Notes under the pieces: model-generated
What the model was told of the DNA's origin: nothing
The model's database searches: none
The model's input: only the letters and a program-made list of their open reading frames with translations
Program-made: the position numbers and the translations under genes
Shown here: in pieces, positions 7,238 to 18,402 of the stretch
How positions within the stretch are numbered: the first letter of the stretch is position 1
How the letters are laid out: every line of letters starts with the position of its first letter
Assembly: GCF_933509905.1 (NCBI RefSeq)
Contig: NZ_OW150024.1
Span: 496,001 to 560,000, forward strand
DNA: 64,000 bases
Source of the DNA: Trichlorobacter ammonificans
Lineage (GTDB): Bacteria; Desulfobacterota; Desulfuromonadia; Geobacterales; Pseudopelobacteraceae
Reading direction: 5' to 3'

Positions 7238-8482
7238 ATGGAATCAAGAGTAATCATCCACCTGGATATGAATGCCTTCTTTGCCTCCGTGGAGCAGCAG
7301 GCCAACCCTGAACTGCGGGGCAAGCCGATTGCCGTGGTGGGGGCAGCCCACCGCACCGTCATTACCACCGCCTCCTACGAGGCACGGGCCTTTGGCGTCA
7401 AGACCGGCATGGCCATCTGGGAGGGTAAACGGGCCTGTCCGGAGCTGATCATCGTCAGGGGCGACAACAAGAAGTACACCTCCACCTCACGGCAGATCAT
7501 CGCCATACTGTGGGAATACACCCCCCTGGTGGAGGTCTTCTCCATTGATGAGGCGTTTATGGATGTGACCAACTCCAGGGCGCTCTTTGGTCCTGCCGAG
7601 ACCATTGCCTACCAGATCAAGGCACGCATCAGGCATCAGTTCGGCCTGACCTGTTCCATCGGCATCGCCCCCAACAAGCTGCTGGCCAAGCTGGCCAGCG
7701 ACCTGCAGAAACCGGACGGCCTCACCGTCATCCCCCCGGATAGGGTGGGCGAAGTGCTGGAACGGATGCCGGTGGGAGGGCTGTGCGGCGTGGGCAAGAA
7801 ACTGCAGAAGCAGTTGCTGTTGTACTGCAACGTCAGGACCTGCGGTGAGCTGGGGAGGTGTGACGGGGAACTGCTTGTCAAGCGGTTCGGCAGCATCGGC
7901 AGCGAACTGAAGAGGATGGGACAGGGGATCGATGACCGTCCGGTTGTGCCGGTGGAGGAAGAAGAGCAGGTCAAGAGCGTCGGCCACTCCATGACCCTGC
8001 CCAGGGATATCGACGACCGGGAGCAGATACTGAAAAGACTGCTCCAGCTTTCAGAGATGGTGGGCAGGCGGGCACGGAAGCACGGGTTGGCCGGCAAGAC
8101 CGTCAGCGTCTCCGTCCGGCTGGGTGACTTCTACAGCAACGTCCAGAAACAGACCTCCCTTCCGAATCATATCAACCTGAGCGACGACATCTACCGGACG
8201 GCGGTCGGGCTGTTCGACGGGATGAAGATCGACCAGCCGATCCGGCTTGTGGGCATCAGCCTCTCAAACCTGCGGGCAGGGGAAGACAGCCAGCCCTCCC
8301 TGTTCGGGGGCACCAGCAGGAAAGAACACCTGACTGCGGCCATGGATGCGCTCAACAACCGGCTGGGAGGGTTCACGGTCACCTTCGGCAGCCTGCTCGA
8401 CGCAGGGGAACCGGGCAGTCAGGTCATCAGTCCGGCTTGGCGACCAAAGGGGGTGCGCAATGTCTTTTTTCAGAACACCTGA
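7238..8482 (+). CDS. dinB: DNA polymerase IV (Y-family)
   Basis: Translesion polymerase of about 414 residues. Catalytic acidic residues are in HLDMNAFFASVE and SIDEAFMDV; the helix-hairpin-helix part follows SIGIAPNKLLAKLASD and GLCGVGKKL; the little-finger domain is in the second half. The motif QPSLFG near the C-terminus fits the beta-clamp binding consensus QxxLF. I chose the ATG at 7238, with GAG nine bases upstream and the sequence MESRVIIHLDM matching family starts; ATGs at 7229 and 7214 are also in frame. Last gene of the putative SOS operon. Confidence 0.93.
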   Translation: MESRVIIHLDMNAFFASVEQQANPELRGKPIAVVGAAHRTVITTASYEARAFGVKTGMAIWEGKRACPELIIVRGDNKKYTSTSRQIIAILWEYTPLVEVFSIDEAFMDVTNSRALFGPAETIAYQIKARIRHQFGLTCSIGIAPNKLLAKLASDLQKPDGLTVIPPDRVGEVLERMPVGGLCGVGKKLQKQLLLYCNVRTCGELGRCDGELLVKRFGSIGSELKRMGQGIDDRPVVPVEEEEQVKSVGHSMTLPRDIDDREQILKRLLQLSEMVGRRARKHGLAGKTVSVSVRLGDFYSNVQKQTSLPNHINLSDDIYRTAVGLFDGMKIDQPIRLVGISLSNLRAGEDSQPSLFGGTSRKEHLTAAMDALNNRLGGFTVTFGSLLDAGEPGSQVISPAWRPKGVRNVFFQNT

Positions 8483-8503
8483 ATTCGAATACTCAGCAGC
8501 GCC

Positions 8504-9199
8504 TCAGAGCACCACCGGCAACCGCTCGGTCAGCCTGATCTGCTGTGGCGTCACCTCCGCCCGGTAGGCCAGGGCCTCAACGCCGTTTTGTACCGCCTCC
8601 CGCAGCAGGCGGCCGTAAGCGGGGTCAATGGCGTCGGCCGGCGCCACCAGGGTACCGTCTCCCCGTTGCACGGTAAAAAAGATCACCGCCCGGTGCCCGT
8701 GGGTCACCATCTCCATCAGTTCCCGCAGATGTTTCTGCCCCCGTTCGGTCACCGCGTCCGGAAACAGGGCGCGGCCCTCCTCCACCAGGGTCACGTTCTT
8801 TACCTCAACGTAGCAGCGGCCGCGCTCCCCTTCCAGCAGCAGGTCGATCCGGCTGCGTTCACGACCGTAGGTCACTTCCCGTCGGAGTTTTCCGTATCCC
8901 TGCAGTTCCTGCACCGTTCCGTCGAGAATGGCCTCTTCGGCCAGCCGGTTGGGCAGCATGGTGTTCAACCCCACCCAGAAGCCGTTGACCTGCACCAGTT
9001 CCCAGGTATGGGCCAGCTTGCGGGCGGGATTGGCGCTCAGGGAAAGGAAAACCGGGCTGCCGGGATGGTTGCACCCTTTCATGCTGCCGGAGTTGGGGCA
9101 GTGAGCAGTGACCACGCTGCCGTCAGCCAGTTCGATGTCGGCGAGGAAACGTTGGTAGCGGCGGACCAGACGGCCCGGTATCAGCGGAGGAAGGAGCAT
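8504..9199 (-). CDS. sfsA: SfsA family protein (sugar fermentation stimulation)
   Basis: The 231-residue product matches SfsA over its full length: N-terminal RLVRRYQRFLADIEL, then VTAHCPNSGSMKGC, and the C-terminal nuclease-like core with RSRIDLLLEG, CYVEVKNVTLVEEG, ALFPDAVTERGQKHLREL. This E-V-K core resembles restriction-endonuclease folds, and SfsA binds DNA in E. coli; its true role is unclear. It ends 22 bases from the convergent dinB and lies 46 bases downstream of the GGDEF/EAL gene on the same strand. Confidence 0.93.
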   Translation of the reverse strand: MLLPPLIPGRLVRRYQRFLADIELADGSVVTAHCPNSGSMKGCNHPGSPVFLSLSANPARKLAHTWELVQVNGFWVGLNTMLPNRLAEEAILDGTVQELQGYGKLRREVTYGRERSRIDLLLEGERGRCYVEVKNVTLVEEGRALFPDAVTERGQKHLRELMEMVTHGHRAVIFFTVQRGDGTLVAPADAIDPAYGRLLREAVQNGVEALAYRAEVTPQQIRLTERLPVVL

Positions 9200-9244
9200 C
9201 GTTGTTGTTCGTCCGTGGGGTGGCGTTGCGGCACGGTGGTGCCG

Positions 9245-11857
<2,613 letters not shown>

Positions 11858-11928
11858 GGTTCCTACCCTTCGAAAAAACAGGTGTACCGGAACGGCGCAA
11901 CCGGTCTCAGACTGCTGTCGCGGTAAAT

Positions 11929-12987
11929 CTAGGGGACAAACGTGTGGCTGTCAACCGTAATACCACGGCAGCCGGGACGATCCTCGCGGCTGCCGACCAA
12001 GCGGGCGGCGGCGCGGATGGCCGCCTTCATGCTGGCGGCCGACGCCCGGCCGCTGCCGGCCAGATTGTAGGCGGTGCCGTGATCCACCGAGGTGCGAATG
12101 ATCGGCAGCCCCAGGGTCAGGTTGATGCCGTCGTCGAAATGCAGCATTTTCAGGGGGATCAGCCCCTGGTCGTGGTACATGGCCACCACGGCATCCCAGG
12201 GGGGGGGCGTTTTGGCGGCGAAATAGAAGAACGTATCGGCGGAGAACGGCCCTTCTACCCGCAGCCCCTCCGCCTGGGCCGCCTGAATGGCCGGCATGAT
12301 GATCCGTTCTTCTTCGTCGCCGAACATTCCCCCCTCGCCGCAGTGGGGGTTAAGCGAGAGCACGGCGATACGCGGGGTGCCGGTGCCGCAGAGCGGCGCA
12401 ACGCCGGTCGCGGTCACCCGGATGGTTTTCAGCACCTGCTCGAACGTAATCATGCCCGGCACGTCGGCCAGGGCCTCGTGGATGGTCACCAGCGAGACCC
12501 GCAGGATGTCGCCGGCCAGCATCATTACGTAATCGTCACAACGGCACAGCTCCGCCAGCAGTTCGGTATGGCCGTGGTAGGTGTGGCCGGCGCGGTTCAT
12601 CGCCTCCTTGCTGATCGGCGCGGTGGCCACGGCTGCCGCCTCGCCGGCGAGACAGAGTTCGGTGGCCCGGCGGATGTAGCGGTAGACTGCGTCGCCGGCC
12701 CGCTCCGACGGCGCGCCGTAGGCCATGTCCGCCGCTTCCAGCCGGGAGAGCGCCAAAAGGGGCAGCGTCTCCGCCTCCAGGTTTCGCGCCTGCTTCGGCT
12801 CCTCGACCTCGACGATGGTCAGTCCGGAGCCGCAGACCGTCACGGCCCGCTCCATGGCCAACCGGTCTCCCAGCACCAGCAGGTCCGACTGCTCCCGCAG
12901 TGACGGGTCTTCCAGCGCTTTCACGATGATTTCAGGTCCGACCCCCGAGGGATCCCCCATGGTGATGAGGATGAGCGGTTTGGTCAT
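11929..12987 (-). CDS. pdxA: 4-hydroxythreonine-4-phosphate dehydrogenase
   Basis: The 352-residue product matches PdxA, which oxidises 4-phosphohydroxy-threonine in pyridoxal-5'-phosphate synthesis. Visible are the N-terminal LITMGDPSGVGPEI, the metal-site GHTYHGHTELLAELC, and VVAMYHDQGLIPLKML followed by GLPIIRTSVDHGTAYNLAG. The ATG overlaps the cbiG stop by four bases, so the gene is coupled to a cobalamin gene. The C-terminus carries a short tail after the usual end. Confidence 0.95.
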   Translation of the reverse strand: MTKPLILITMGDPSGVGPEIIVKALEDPSLREQSDLLVLGDRLAMERAVTVCGSGLTIVEVEEPKQARNLEAETLPLLALSRLEAADMAYGAPSERAGDAVYRYIRRATELCLAGEAAAVATAPISKEAMNRAGHTYHGHTELLAELCRCDDYVMMLAGDILRVSLVTIHEALADVPGMITFEQVLKTIRVTATGVAPLCGTGTPRIAVLSLNPHCGEGGMFGDEEERIIMPAIQAAQAEGLRVEGPFSADTFFYFAAKTPPPWDAVVAMYHDQGLIPLKMLHFDDGINLTLGLPIIRTSVDHGTAYNLAGSGRASAASMKAAIRAAARLVGSREDRPGCRGITVDSHTFVP

Positions 12988-14048
12988 GGTGCCTGCCCTC
13001 CCAGTTCCGCCACCGCCAGGGTGACGTTGTCCGACTTGACCTTTTTCAACAGCAGCCGGTCGTTGCCCGAGGCCAGCAGGGCCGCCGGTTCGGCCACGCC
13101 GATGGCGCCGATGGCCGCCAGGGCATGCTCGGAAGGGGGCGAAGGGGGACGCACCCGGTTCAGTTCCTCGCTTTCGAAACAGATCAGCGGAGCGCCGAGC
13201 CGCCGGGCGAACTCCACCAGCCCCGCTTCCTCCCGTTTGGCAGCGGCCGTGGCCACCATGCCGACACTGCGGGGAGAGAGAAAGAGCCGCTTCAGGTGGC
13301 TCAGCACAAAGGCCTCGATCTCGTCGGCGGGGGTGGCACTGTTGCAGCCGATCCCCAGTACCAGGTTGCGGGGACGCAGGATCAGCAGATTCTGCGGCAT
13401 GGTCTGGGGGGGGAGTTGACGATTGGTGACGAAGAGAAACCCCTGGGCGTCGGATTTGACGGCATGGGCAAAGGTGCCGTAGAAGGAGAGGCGGCCGGTG
13501 CCGTGAAACCAGGTGCGGACCCGTTCGGTGGGGTCCACCACGGCGATCGGCTGGTTGTCCACGAGCAGGCTGTTCAGCAGCCTGACCCCGGCAAGGTCGT
13601 CAATCTCCCACCCCTGTTCCTTGGCCAGCAGATCGAAGGAGGGGAGATCGTTGACATCGGTGGCGGTGGTGATCACCGGCCGGGCCCCCACCAGCCAGGC
13701 GCTGCGCCGGGCCAGTTCATTGGCCCCCCCGAGATGGCCGGACAGAAGGGATATGGCAAACCTGCCGGCATCGTCCAGCACCACCACCGCCGGGTCGCGG
13801 TCCTTGGATTCCAGCAGCGGTGCAACCATCCGTACCACGATGCCGCAGGCCATGATGCAGACCAGATCGCTGCGCTCCTGCCAGAGGGTGGTCAGCAGCT
13901 GGCGCAGGTCGTCGAAGGGACGGGCCGTCTTGCCGGCAGCACCGTGGAACTTGCGCAGTACGTACAGGGTGCAGTCCGGCAGCCCGCCGACCAGACGCGC
14001 CCCCAGTTGGGCGCCGTTGCGGGTTATGGCGATGACGGCGGTGGACAT
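12984..14048 (-). CDS. cbiG: Cobalt-precorrin-5A hydrolase
   Basis: The 354-residue product matches CbiG, which opens the lactone ring of cobalt-precorrin-5A and releases acetaldehyde in the anaerobic cobalamin pathway. Features: N-terminal VIAITRNGAQLGARL, the middle region with VVLDDAGRFAISLLSGHLGGANELAR, and the C-terminal domain with LVLGIGCNSATPADEIEAF and VATAAAKREEAGLVEFA. Downstream of cobM and overlapping pdxA. The presence of cbiG argues for the cobalt-early route. Confidence 0.93.
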   Translation of the reverse strand: MSTAVIAITRNGAQLGARLVGGLPDCTLYVLRKFHGAAGKTARPFDDLRQLLTTLWQERSDLVCIMACGIVVRMVAPLLESKDRDPAVVVLDDAGRFAISLLSGHLGGANELARRSAWLVGARPVITTATDVNDLPSFDLLAKEQGWEIDDLAGVRLLNSLLVDNQPIAVVDPTERVRTWFHGTGRLSFYGTFAHAVKSDAQGFLFVTNRQLPPQTMPQNLLILRPRNLVLGIGCNSATPADEIEAFVLSHLKRLFLSPRSVGMVATAAAKREEAGLVEFARRLGAPLICFESEELNRVRPPSPPSEHALAAIGAIGVAEPAALLASGNDRLLLKKVKSDNVTLAVAELGGQAP

Positions 14049-14052
14049 GTTA

Positions 14053-14176
14053 CCTCGATTTCAACTCACGGCGATATCTTCGTTGGCTCGTTTTCGTCTC
14101 CTCGACGTGCTGCCGTGTACGCCTGCGTCGCCGAATTCCTCGCCGCCTTGATCTCATCCGTGCTTTGAAATCGAGG
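14053..14176. repeat. Intergenic repeat-like element with long terminal inverted repeats
   Basis: The 19-base ends at 14053-14071 and 14158-14176 are inverted copies matching at 17 of 19 positions (CCTCGATTTCAA with TTGAAATCGAGG at the tips). The element fills almost the whole gap between cobM and cbiG. From memory it resembles short non-coding elements scattered in Geobacter-type genomes; only one copy is in the window. In the cobM-cbiG transcript it would form a long hairpin. Confidence 0.55.
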
Positions 14177-14188
14177 ACAAGCGACGGT

Positions 14189-14965
14189 TTAAGCGCGGCA
14201 GCCGTGGCTGAAGCTCTCGTCGTAGAGCAGCGAGCGGGCCTTCATCCCCTTGGTGCGGGCGGCAAGGGCTTCCCCCACCAGGATCACGGCCTGCTTGCTG
14301 ATGCCGGCGGCCCGGACCTTGTGGGCGATGTCGGCCAGGGTTCCCTCGATGACCAGCTCGTCGGGCCAGCTGGCCCGGGACACCACCGCCACCGGCGTGG
14401 TTTCGTGGTAGCCGCCGCCGGCCAGGAGCTCCGTCACCATGGTATCGATCATCCCCACCGAGAGGTAGAGGGCCAGGGTGGCACCGTGGGCCGCCAGGCG
14501 CCGCAACGCCTCCCGCTCCGGCACCGGGGTGCGTCCTTCCATGCGGGTGATGATCACGGTCTGGGATACTTCCGGCATGGTCAGTTCCTGGCGCAGGGTG
14601 GCGGCGGCGGCAAAGGCGCTGGTCACCCCCGGCACGACCCGGTACTCGATCCCCAGGCGGTCCAGGGCCGTCATCTGCTCCTGGATGGCGCCGTAGATGG
14701 AAGGGTCGCCGGTGTGCAGCCGCACCACCTGTTTTCCGGCGGCAACGGCATCCAGCATGATGGTGATGATCTCCGTGAGGGCCATGCCGGCGGAGTCGAA
14801 CAGCTCGGCATCGACGGCGTAGGTCCGCACCAGCTCCCGGTCCACCAGGCTGCCGGCATAGAGGACCAGGTCGGCCTCCTTGAGCAGGGTGGCGCCCCGT
14901 ACGGTGATCAGGTCAACGGCGCCCGGTCCGGCGCCGACAAAGGTTATGGTTCCCTGGCTGTTCAT
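14189..14965 (-). CDS. cobM: Precorrin-4 / cobalt-precorrin-4 C11-methyltransferase
   Basis: SAM-dependent tetrapyrrole methylase of 258 residues. It has the family N-terminus ITFVGAGPGAVDLITVRG, the LHTGDPSIYGAIQEQM motif, the VVPGVTSAFAAAATL motif and ALYLSVGMID. These match CobM/CbiF, which methylates C-11 of the corrin precursor. Given the neighbouring cbiG, the cobalt-containing substrate (CbiF activity) is likely. The frame is open far upstream, antisense to rnr, but the protein starts at the ATG at 14965 just before the first Rossmann-like strand. Confidence 0.93.
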   Translation of the reverse strand: MNSQGTITFVGAGPGAVDLITVRGATLLKEADLVLYAGSLVDRELVRTYAVDAELFDSAGMALTEIITIMLDAVAAGKQVVRLHTGDPSIYGAIQEQMTALDRLGIEYRVVPGVTSAFAAAATLRQELTMPEVSQTVIITRMEGRTPVPEREALRRLAAHGATLALYLSVGMIDTMVTELLAGGGYHETTPVAVVSRASWPDELVIEGTLADIAHKVRAAGISKQAVILVGEALAARTKGMKARSLLYDESFSHGCRA

Positions 14966-15052
14966 GGAGCCGGACTGTACCACAGCACCCCCAAAAAGGG
15001 GATGAGGTTTTTCAGGTTTGCCTCTATACTTCCGGCAAAGGAGTAACGGGGA

Positions 15053-17356
15053 ATGCATGTCGTGAAACAGGATATACTGCTGCTGTTGCGGGAGGAAAGC
15101 GAACCGCTGCACTTTGCCGGTCTGCTGCGGGCCTTCGGGGGCCGCCAGGTCAAGAACGAGCTGAAGCGGCTGGTGGAGGCCATGGTACGGGACGGTGAGC
15201 TGGTCCGGCTGCGGGGCAACCGCTACACCCTGCCGGGGGCGGAGAACGTCGGTACGGTGCGGGGGACCATCTCGGTGCACCGGGACGGCTACGGTTTCGT
15301 GGCACCCGAGGAGGGGGGAGAGGATATCTTCATCCCGGCCAAGGGGCTGGGGGGCGCCATGCACGGCGACACCGTGTCGGTGCGCGGCGAGCCGAGCCGC
15401 GGGCGGCAGGGGAAGCGGGACGGACGGGTGGTGGCGGTACTGCAGCGGGCCAACAGCCGGGTGGTGGGGCGGTTCCAGCAGACCGGCCGCGGTGCCCTGT
15501 TCATCCCGGAGGAACTGCGGCTGGGGGGACCGTTTTCGATTCCGCCGCGGGCCACCAACGGCGCCGTGGACGGCCAGCAGGTGGTGATTGAGGTCACTGC
15601 CTGGCCGGTGGGGGGGCGGCCTGCCGAGGGGAAGGTGATCGAGATCCTGGGCTGGCCCGACAACCCGGATGTCGAGGTGCAGACGGTCATCCGGCGCTTC
15701 GATCTGCCCCATACCTTTGATGCCGCCACCCTGGCCGAGGCGGAGGCGGTCCCGGCACAGATCGGCAAGGGTGACCTGGAGGGGCGGGTGGACCTGCGCA
15801 AGCTGCCCACCGTGACCATCGACGGCGAGACCGCCAAGGATTTCGACGACGCAGTGTCGTTGCGGCGGGAAGGGGAGGCGTTCCGGCTCTGGGTCTCCAT
15901 CGCCGACGTGTCGCAGTACGTCACCCCCGGTTCTTCCCTGGACCGGGATGCCTACCTGCGGGGCACCTCGGTCTACTTCCCGGACCGCTGTCTGCCGATG
16001 CTGCCGGAGCGGCTCTCCAACGGCATCTGCTCCCTGAATCCCCACCAGGACCGCCTGACCATGACCGCCGAGCTGCTGATCGATGCCGGCGGCAGTCTGC
16101 GGGAATCCCGCTTCTACACCAGCGTTATCAGGAGCGATGCCCGGCTGACCTATACCCAGGTGAAAGGGGTCATTGAGGATAACGATCCTTCGGCCCTGGG
16201 GGAGTATCGGGAGCTGGCGCCGATGCTGCTGGAGATGAAGCAGCTGGCCCTGGCCCTGATGGCGATGCGCCGTCGCCGGGGCAGCATTGATTTCGACCTG
16301 CCGGAGCCGGAGATCGTACTGGGGCTCACCGGCCAAACCGAGGCGATTATCAAAAGCGAGCGGAACCTGGCCCACCGGCTGATCGAGGAGTTCATGCTGG
16401 CGGCCAACGAGGCGGTGGCCCGGTTCGTCACTTCCCGGCAGGTGCCGTTTATCTACCGGATTCACGAACCGCCCGCCCCGGAAAAGCTGGCGGCGTTCCG
16501 GGAGTTTCTGGTGCCCTTCGGCTTCACCCTGGAGATGAAGGGGGACACGGTGGAGCCGGCCGCCCTCCAGGCGCTGGTGGCCTCAGCCGAAGGGAAACCG
16601 GAGGAGCGGATGGTGAACTACGGCCTGTTGCGCTGCATGAAGCAGGCCCGCTACAGCGGCATCAACCTGAAGCATTTTGGCCTGGCTTCGGACTGCTATA
16701 CCCACTTCACCTCGCCGATCCGCCGCTATCCGGACCTGATGGTGCATCGGTTCCTCAAGCTGGTGCTGACGGCGGCGGAGCGCCCCCTTACCCGCCAGGA
16801 GGAGCGCCGGCAGGCGGAGATGGCCGCTTCCCTGGCCGAGGCGGCGGAGCATACCAGCAGCCGCGAGCGGGTAGCCATGGAGGCGGAGCGGGATATTGTC
16901 GAGTTGAAGAAACTCCAGTTCATGCAGGGAAAGGTGGGGGAAGAGTTCGGCGGCTTCATCGCCGGGGTGGCCGGTTTCGGCTGCTTCGTGGAGTTGACCG
17001 AGCTGTTCGTGGAGGGGCTGGTGCATAGCTCCACCCTCACCGACGACCTGTACAGCTTCGAGGAGCGTGAGCACGCGCTGAAAGGGCGGCAGAGCGGCCG
17101 TACCCTGCGGATCGGCGACCCGGTGACGGTGCGGGTCGTGGCGGTGAACCCCCAGGCCCGGCGGATCGAATTCGCCCTGGTCTCCCACGCCGCGGCCCAG
17201 CGGCCGGAGAAACAGGAGAACCTGGAGTACAGCGGCGAACGCTACCCCCGCATCCCGGTCAGGGGGAAGCGCCCGAAGCTGAACGCGTCCCCCGCCGCTG
17301 CCCCTGCTCCGAAACGGGGAGGAAAGGGGAAAGGCGGCGGCAAGCGTCGTCGCTAG
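15053..17356 (+). CDS. rnr: Ribonuclease R
   Basis: The 767-residue exoribonuclease has the RNase R order: a winged-helix N-terminus (about 1-65), two cold-shock/OB domains with GTISVHRDGYGFVAPEE, the RNB catalytic domain beginning near DGETAKDFDDAVSL with its metal-binding aspartates and the SNGICSLNPHQDRLTMT segment, an S1 domain near residues 640-720, and a Lys/Arg/Gly-rich tail. It degrades structured RNA 3' to 5'. AAGGAG stands before the ATG. The stop overlaps the stop of the convergent TPM gene by a few bases, but that is probably an artefact of a frameshift in that gene. Confidence 0.96.
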   Translation: MHVVKQDILLLLREESEPLHFAGLLRAFGGRQVKNELKRLVEAMVRDGELVRLRGNRYTLPGAENVGTVRGTISVHRDGYGFVAPEEGGEDIFIPAKGLGGAMHGDTVSVRGEPSRGRQGKRDGRVVAVLQRANSRVVGRFQQTGRGALFIPEELRLGGPFSIPPRATNGAVDGQQVVIEVTAWPVGGRPAEGKVIEILGWPDNPDVEVQTVIRRFDLPHTFDAATLAEAEAVPAQIGKGDLEGRVDLRKLPTVTIDGETAKDFDDAVSLRREGEAFRLWVSIADVSQYVTPGSSLDRDAYLRGTSVYFPDRCLPMLPERLSNGICSLNPHQDRLTMTAELLIDAGGSLRESRFYTSVIRSDARLTYTQVKGVIEDNDPSALGEYRELAPMLLEMKQLALALMAMRRRRGSIDFDLPEPEIVLGLTGQTEAIIKSERNLAHRLIEEFMLAANEAVARFVTSRQVPFIYRIHEPPAPEKLAAFREFLVPFGFTLEMKGDTVEPAALQALVASAEGKPEERMVNYGLLRCMKQARYSGINLKHFGLASDCYTHFTSPIRRYPDLMVHRFLKLVLTAAERPLTRQEERRQAEMAASLAEAAEHTSSRERVAMEAERDIVELKKLQFMQGKVGEEFGGFIAGVAGFGCFVELTELFVEGLVHSSTLTDDLYSFEEREHALKGRQSGRTLRIGDPVTVRVVAVNPQARRIEFALVSHAAAQRPEKQENLEYSGERYPRIPVRGKRPKLNASPAAAPAPKRGGKGKGGGKRRR

Positions 17357-18402
17357 TGTGCCGTGCGGTTCGTCACAAGCTGACCGCACAGGACACGCGG
17401 GCTTTCAATAGGACGAAACAACGACGGGGCGCCTGGAAGAGCGCCCCGTCGTTGTTTGCGGAGAACAGATGGTTGGAGAGGGGCAGGGCTAGTAGCGTCC
17501 GAGGCGCCGCCGCCGTCAAAATCCCCCCCGCCGCCGGAGAAACTGTCGCCGGATGAGGATGAGCCGCCACCCCAGCCACCCCCCCCGTAGAAAATGGTGG
17601 GACCCCCGCCCCAGCCGGAGCCGCCACCGCCCGCTCCCCGGAAGAGCTGCATCAGCAGGCTGATCAGGAAGCCGGCGGCAGCTCCCAGCACCGCCAGGAT
17701 TGCCAGCTTCCAGAGGGCGCTGCCCAAGCCGATTGCGGCGGCAGCCGGCAGCGCCGCCCCCCCCGTCAGGATGCCGCCGGTCCGGGAGGATGAGCCGACC
17801 GCCGCCACCACCACGGTCCCCAGCAATAAAAGGACAACGAACAGCTCATAGCCGCTGCTCTTTTTCTTCTTTGCCTTCTTGTCCGCCGGAGTGGCCTTGA
17901 ATTCCCCCTTGGTGGCATCCATGATGGCGGCAAGACCGGCTGAAATTCCCGTGTCGTTGTCACCTGCCTTGAGTGCCGGGGCCATGACGTTACGGATGAT
18001 CTGGCCGGCGGTGATGTCCGGCAGCACCCCCTGCAGGCCGGTGCCGACCTCGATCCTGATCTTGCGCTCTTTTTGCGCCAGGATCAGGATGACGCCGTTT
18101 CCTTTCCCCTTCTGGCCGATTTTCCAGGCGTCGGCCACCCGGATGGCCAGATTTTCAATGACATCCCCTTCCAGCGAGGGGACGGTCAACAGCACCACCT
18201 GGGTAGTGGTCTCCCGCTCGAAGGCGGCCAGTTTCTGTTCAAGGGCGGCGGCTACCGTCGGGGAGAGCATACCGGCATAGTCGTTGATCCGCCCCTTCAG
18301 GGCCGGGGGTTCCAGTGCCAGTGCCGGAAGTCCCAGGCAGACTGACAGGATCAGCAGCACTGCACACTGACGCAGTATGGCGGCTGCGTAGCGCACGGAC
18401 AT
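17353..18402 (-). CDS. TPM-domain (YgcG-like) membrane protein with frameshifted C-terminus
   Basis: 349 residues as read: a signal peptide, a TPM domain (LKGRINDYAGMLSPTVAAALE, VVLLTVPSLEG, GVILILAQKERKIRIEVGTGLQGVLPD), two hydrophobic helices, and a Gly/Ser-rich tail. Family members usually end in GGGASGRW or similar. Here the tail reads GGGAS then DATSPAP and 45 more residues through the rnr terminator up to the rnr stop. Inserting one G near 17499 gives ASGRY followed by TAG at 17489-17491, so the ancestral end is at about 17489. It directly follows lemA, a pair seen in many genomes; function unknown, probably envelope-related. Confidence 0.85.
   Translation of the reverse strand: MSVRYAAAILRQCAVLLILSVCLGLPALALEPPALKGRINDYAGMLSPTVAAALEQKLAAFERETTTQVVLLTVPSLEGDVIENLAIRVADAWKIGQKGKGNGVILILAQKERKIRIEVGTGLQGVLPDITAGQIIRNVMAPALKAGDNDTGISAGLAAIMDATKGEFKATPADKKAKKKKSSGYELFVVLLLLGTVVVAAVGSSSRTGGILTGGAALPAAAAIGLGSALWKLAILAVLGAAAGFLISLLMQLFRGAGGGGSGWGGGPTIFYGGGGWGGGSSSSGDSFSGGGGDFDGGGASDATSPAPLQPSVLRKQRRGALPGAPSLFRPIESPRVLCGQLVTNRTAH
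17416..17457 (+). terminator. rnr terminator
   Basis: A perfect 17-base stem (17416-17432 with 17441-17457) around an 8-base loop, with A-rich and T-rich ends, so it can work both ways. It now lies inside the extended 3' end of the convergent TPM gene, which suggests that extension is not original. Confidence 0.9.

Noticed and set aside
14966-16465. Upstream extension of the cobM frame antisense to rnr
   Set aside because: The 500 extra codons mirror RNase R and carry no domain; the CobM N-terminus starts exactly at the ATG at 14965.
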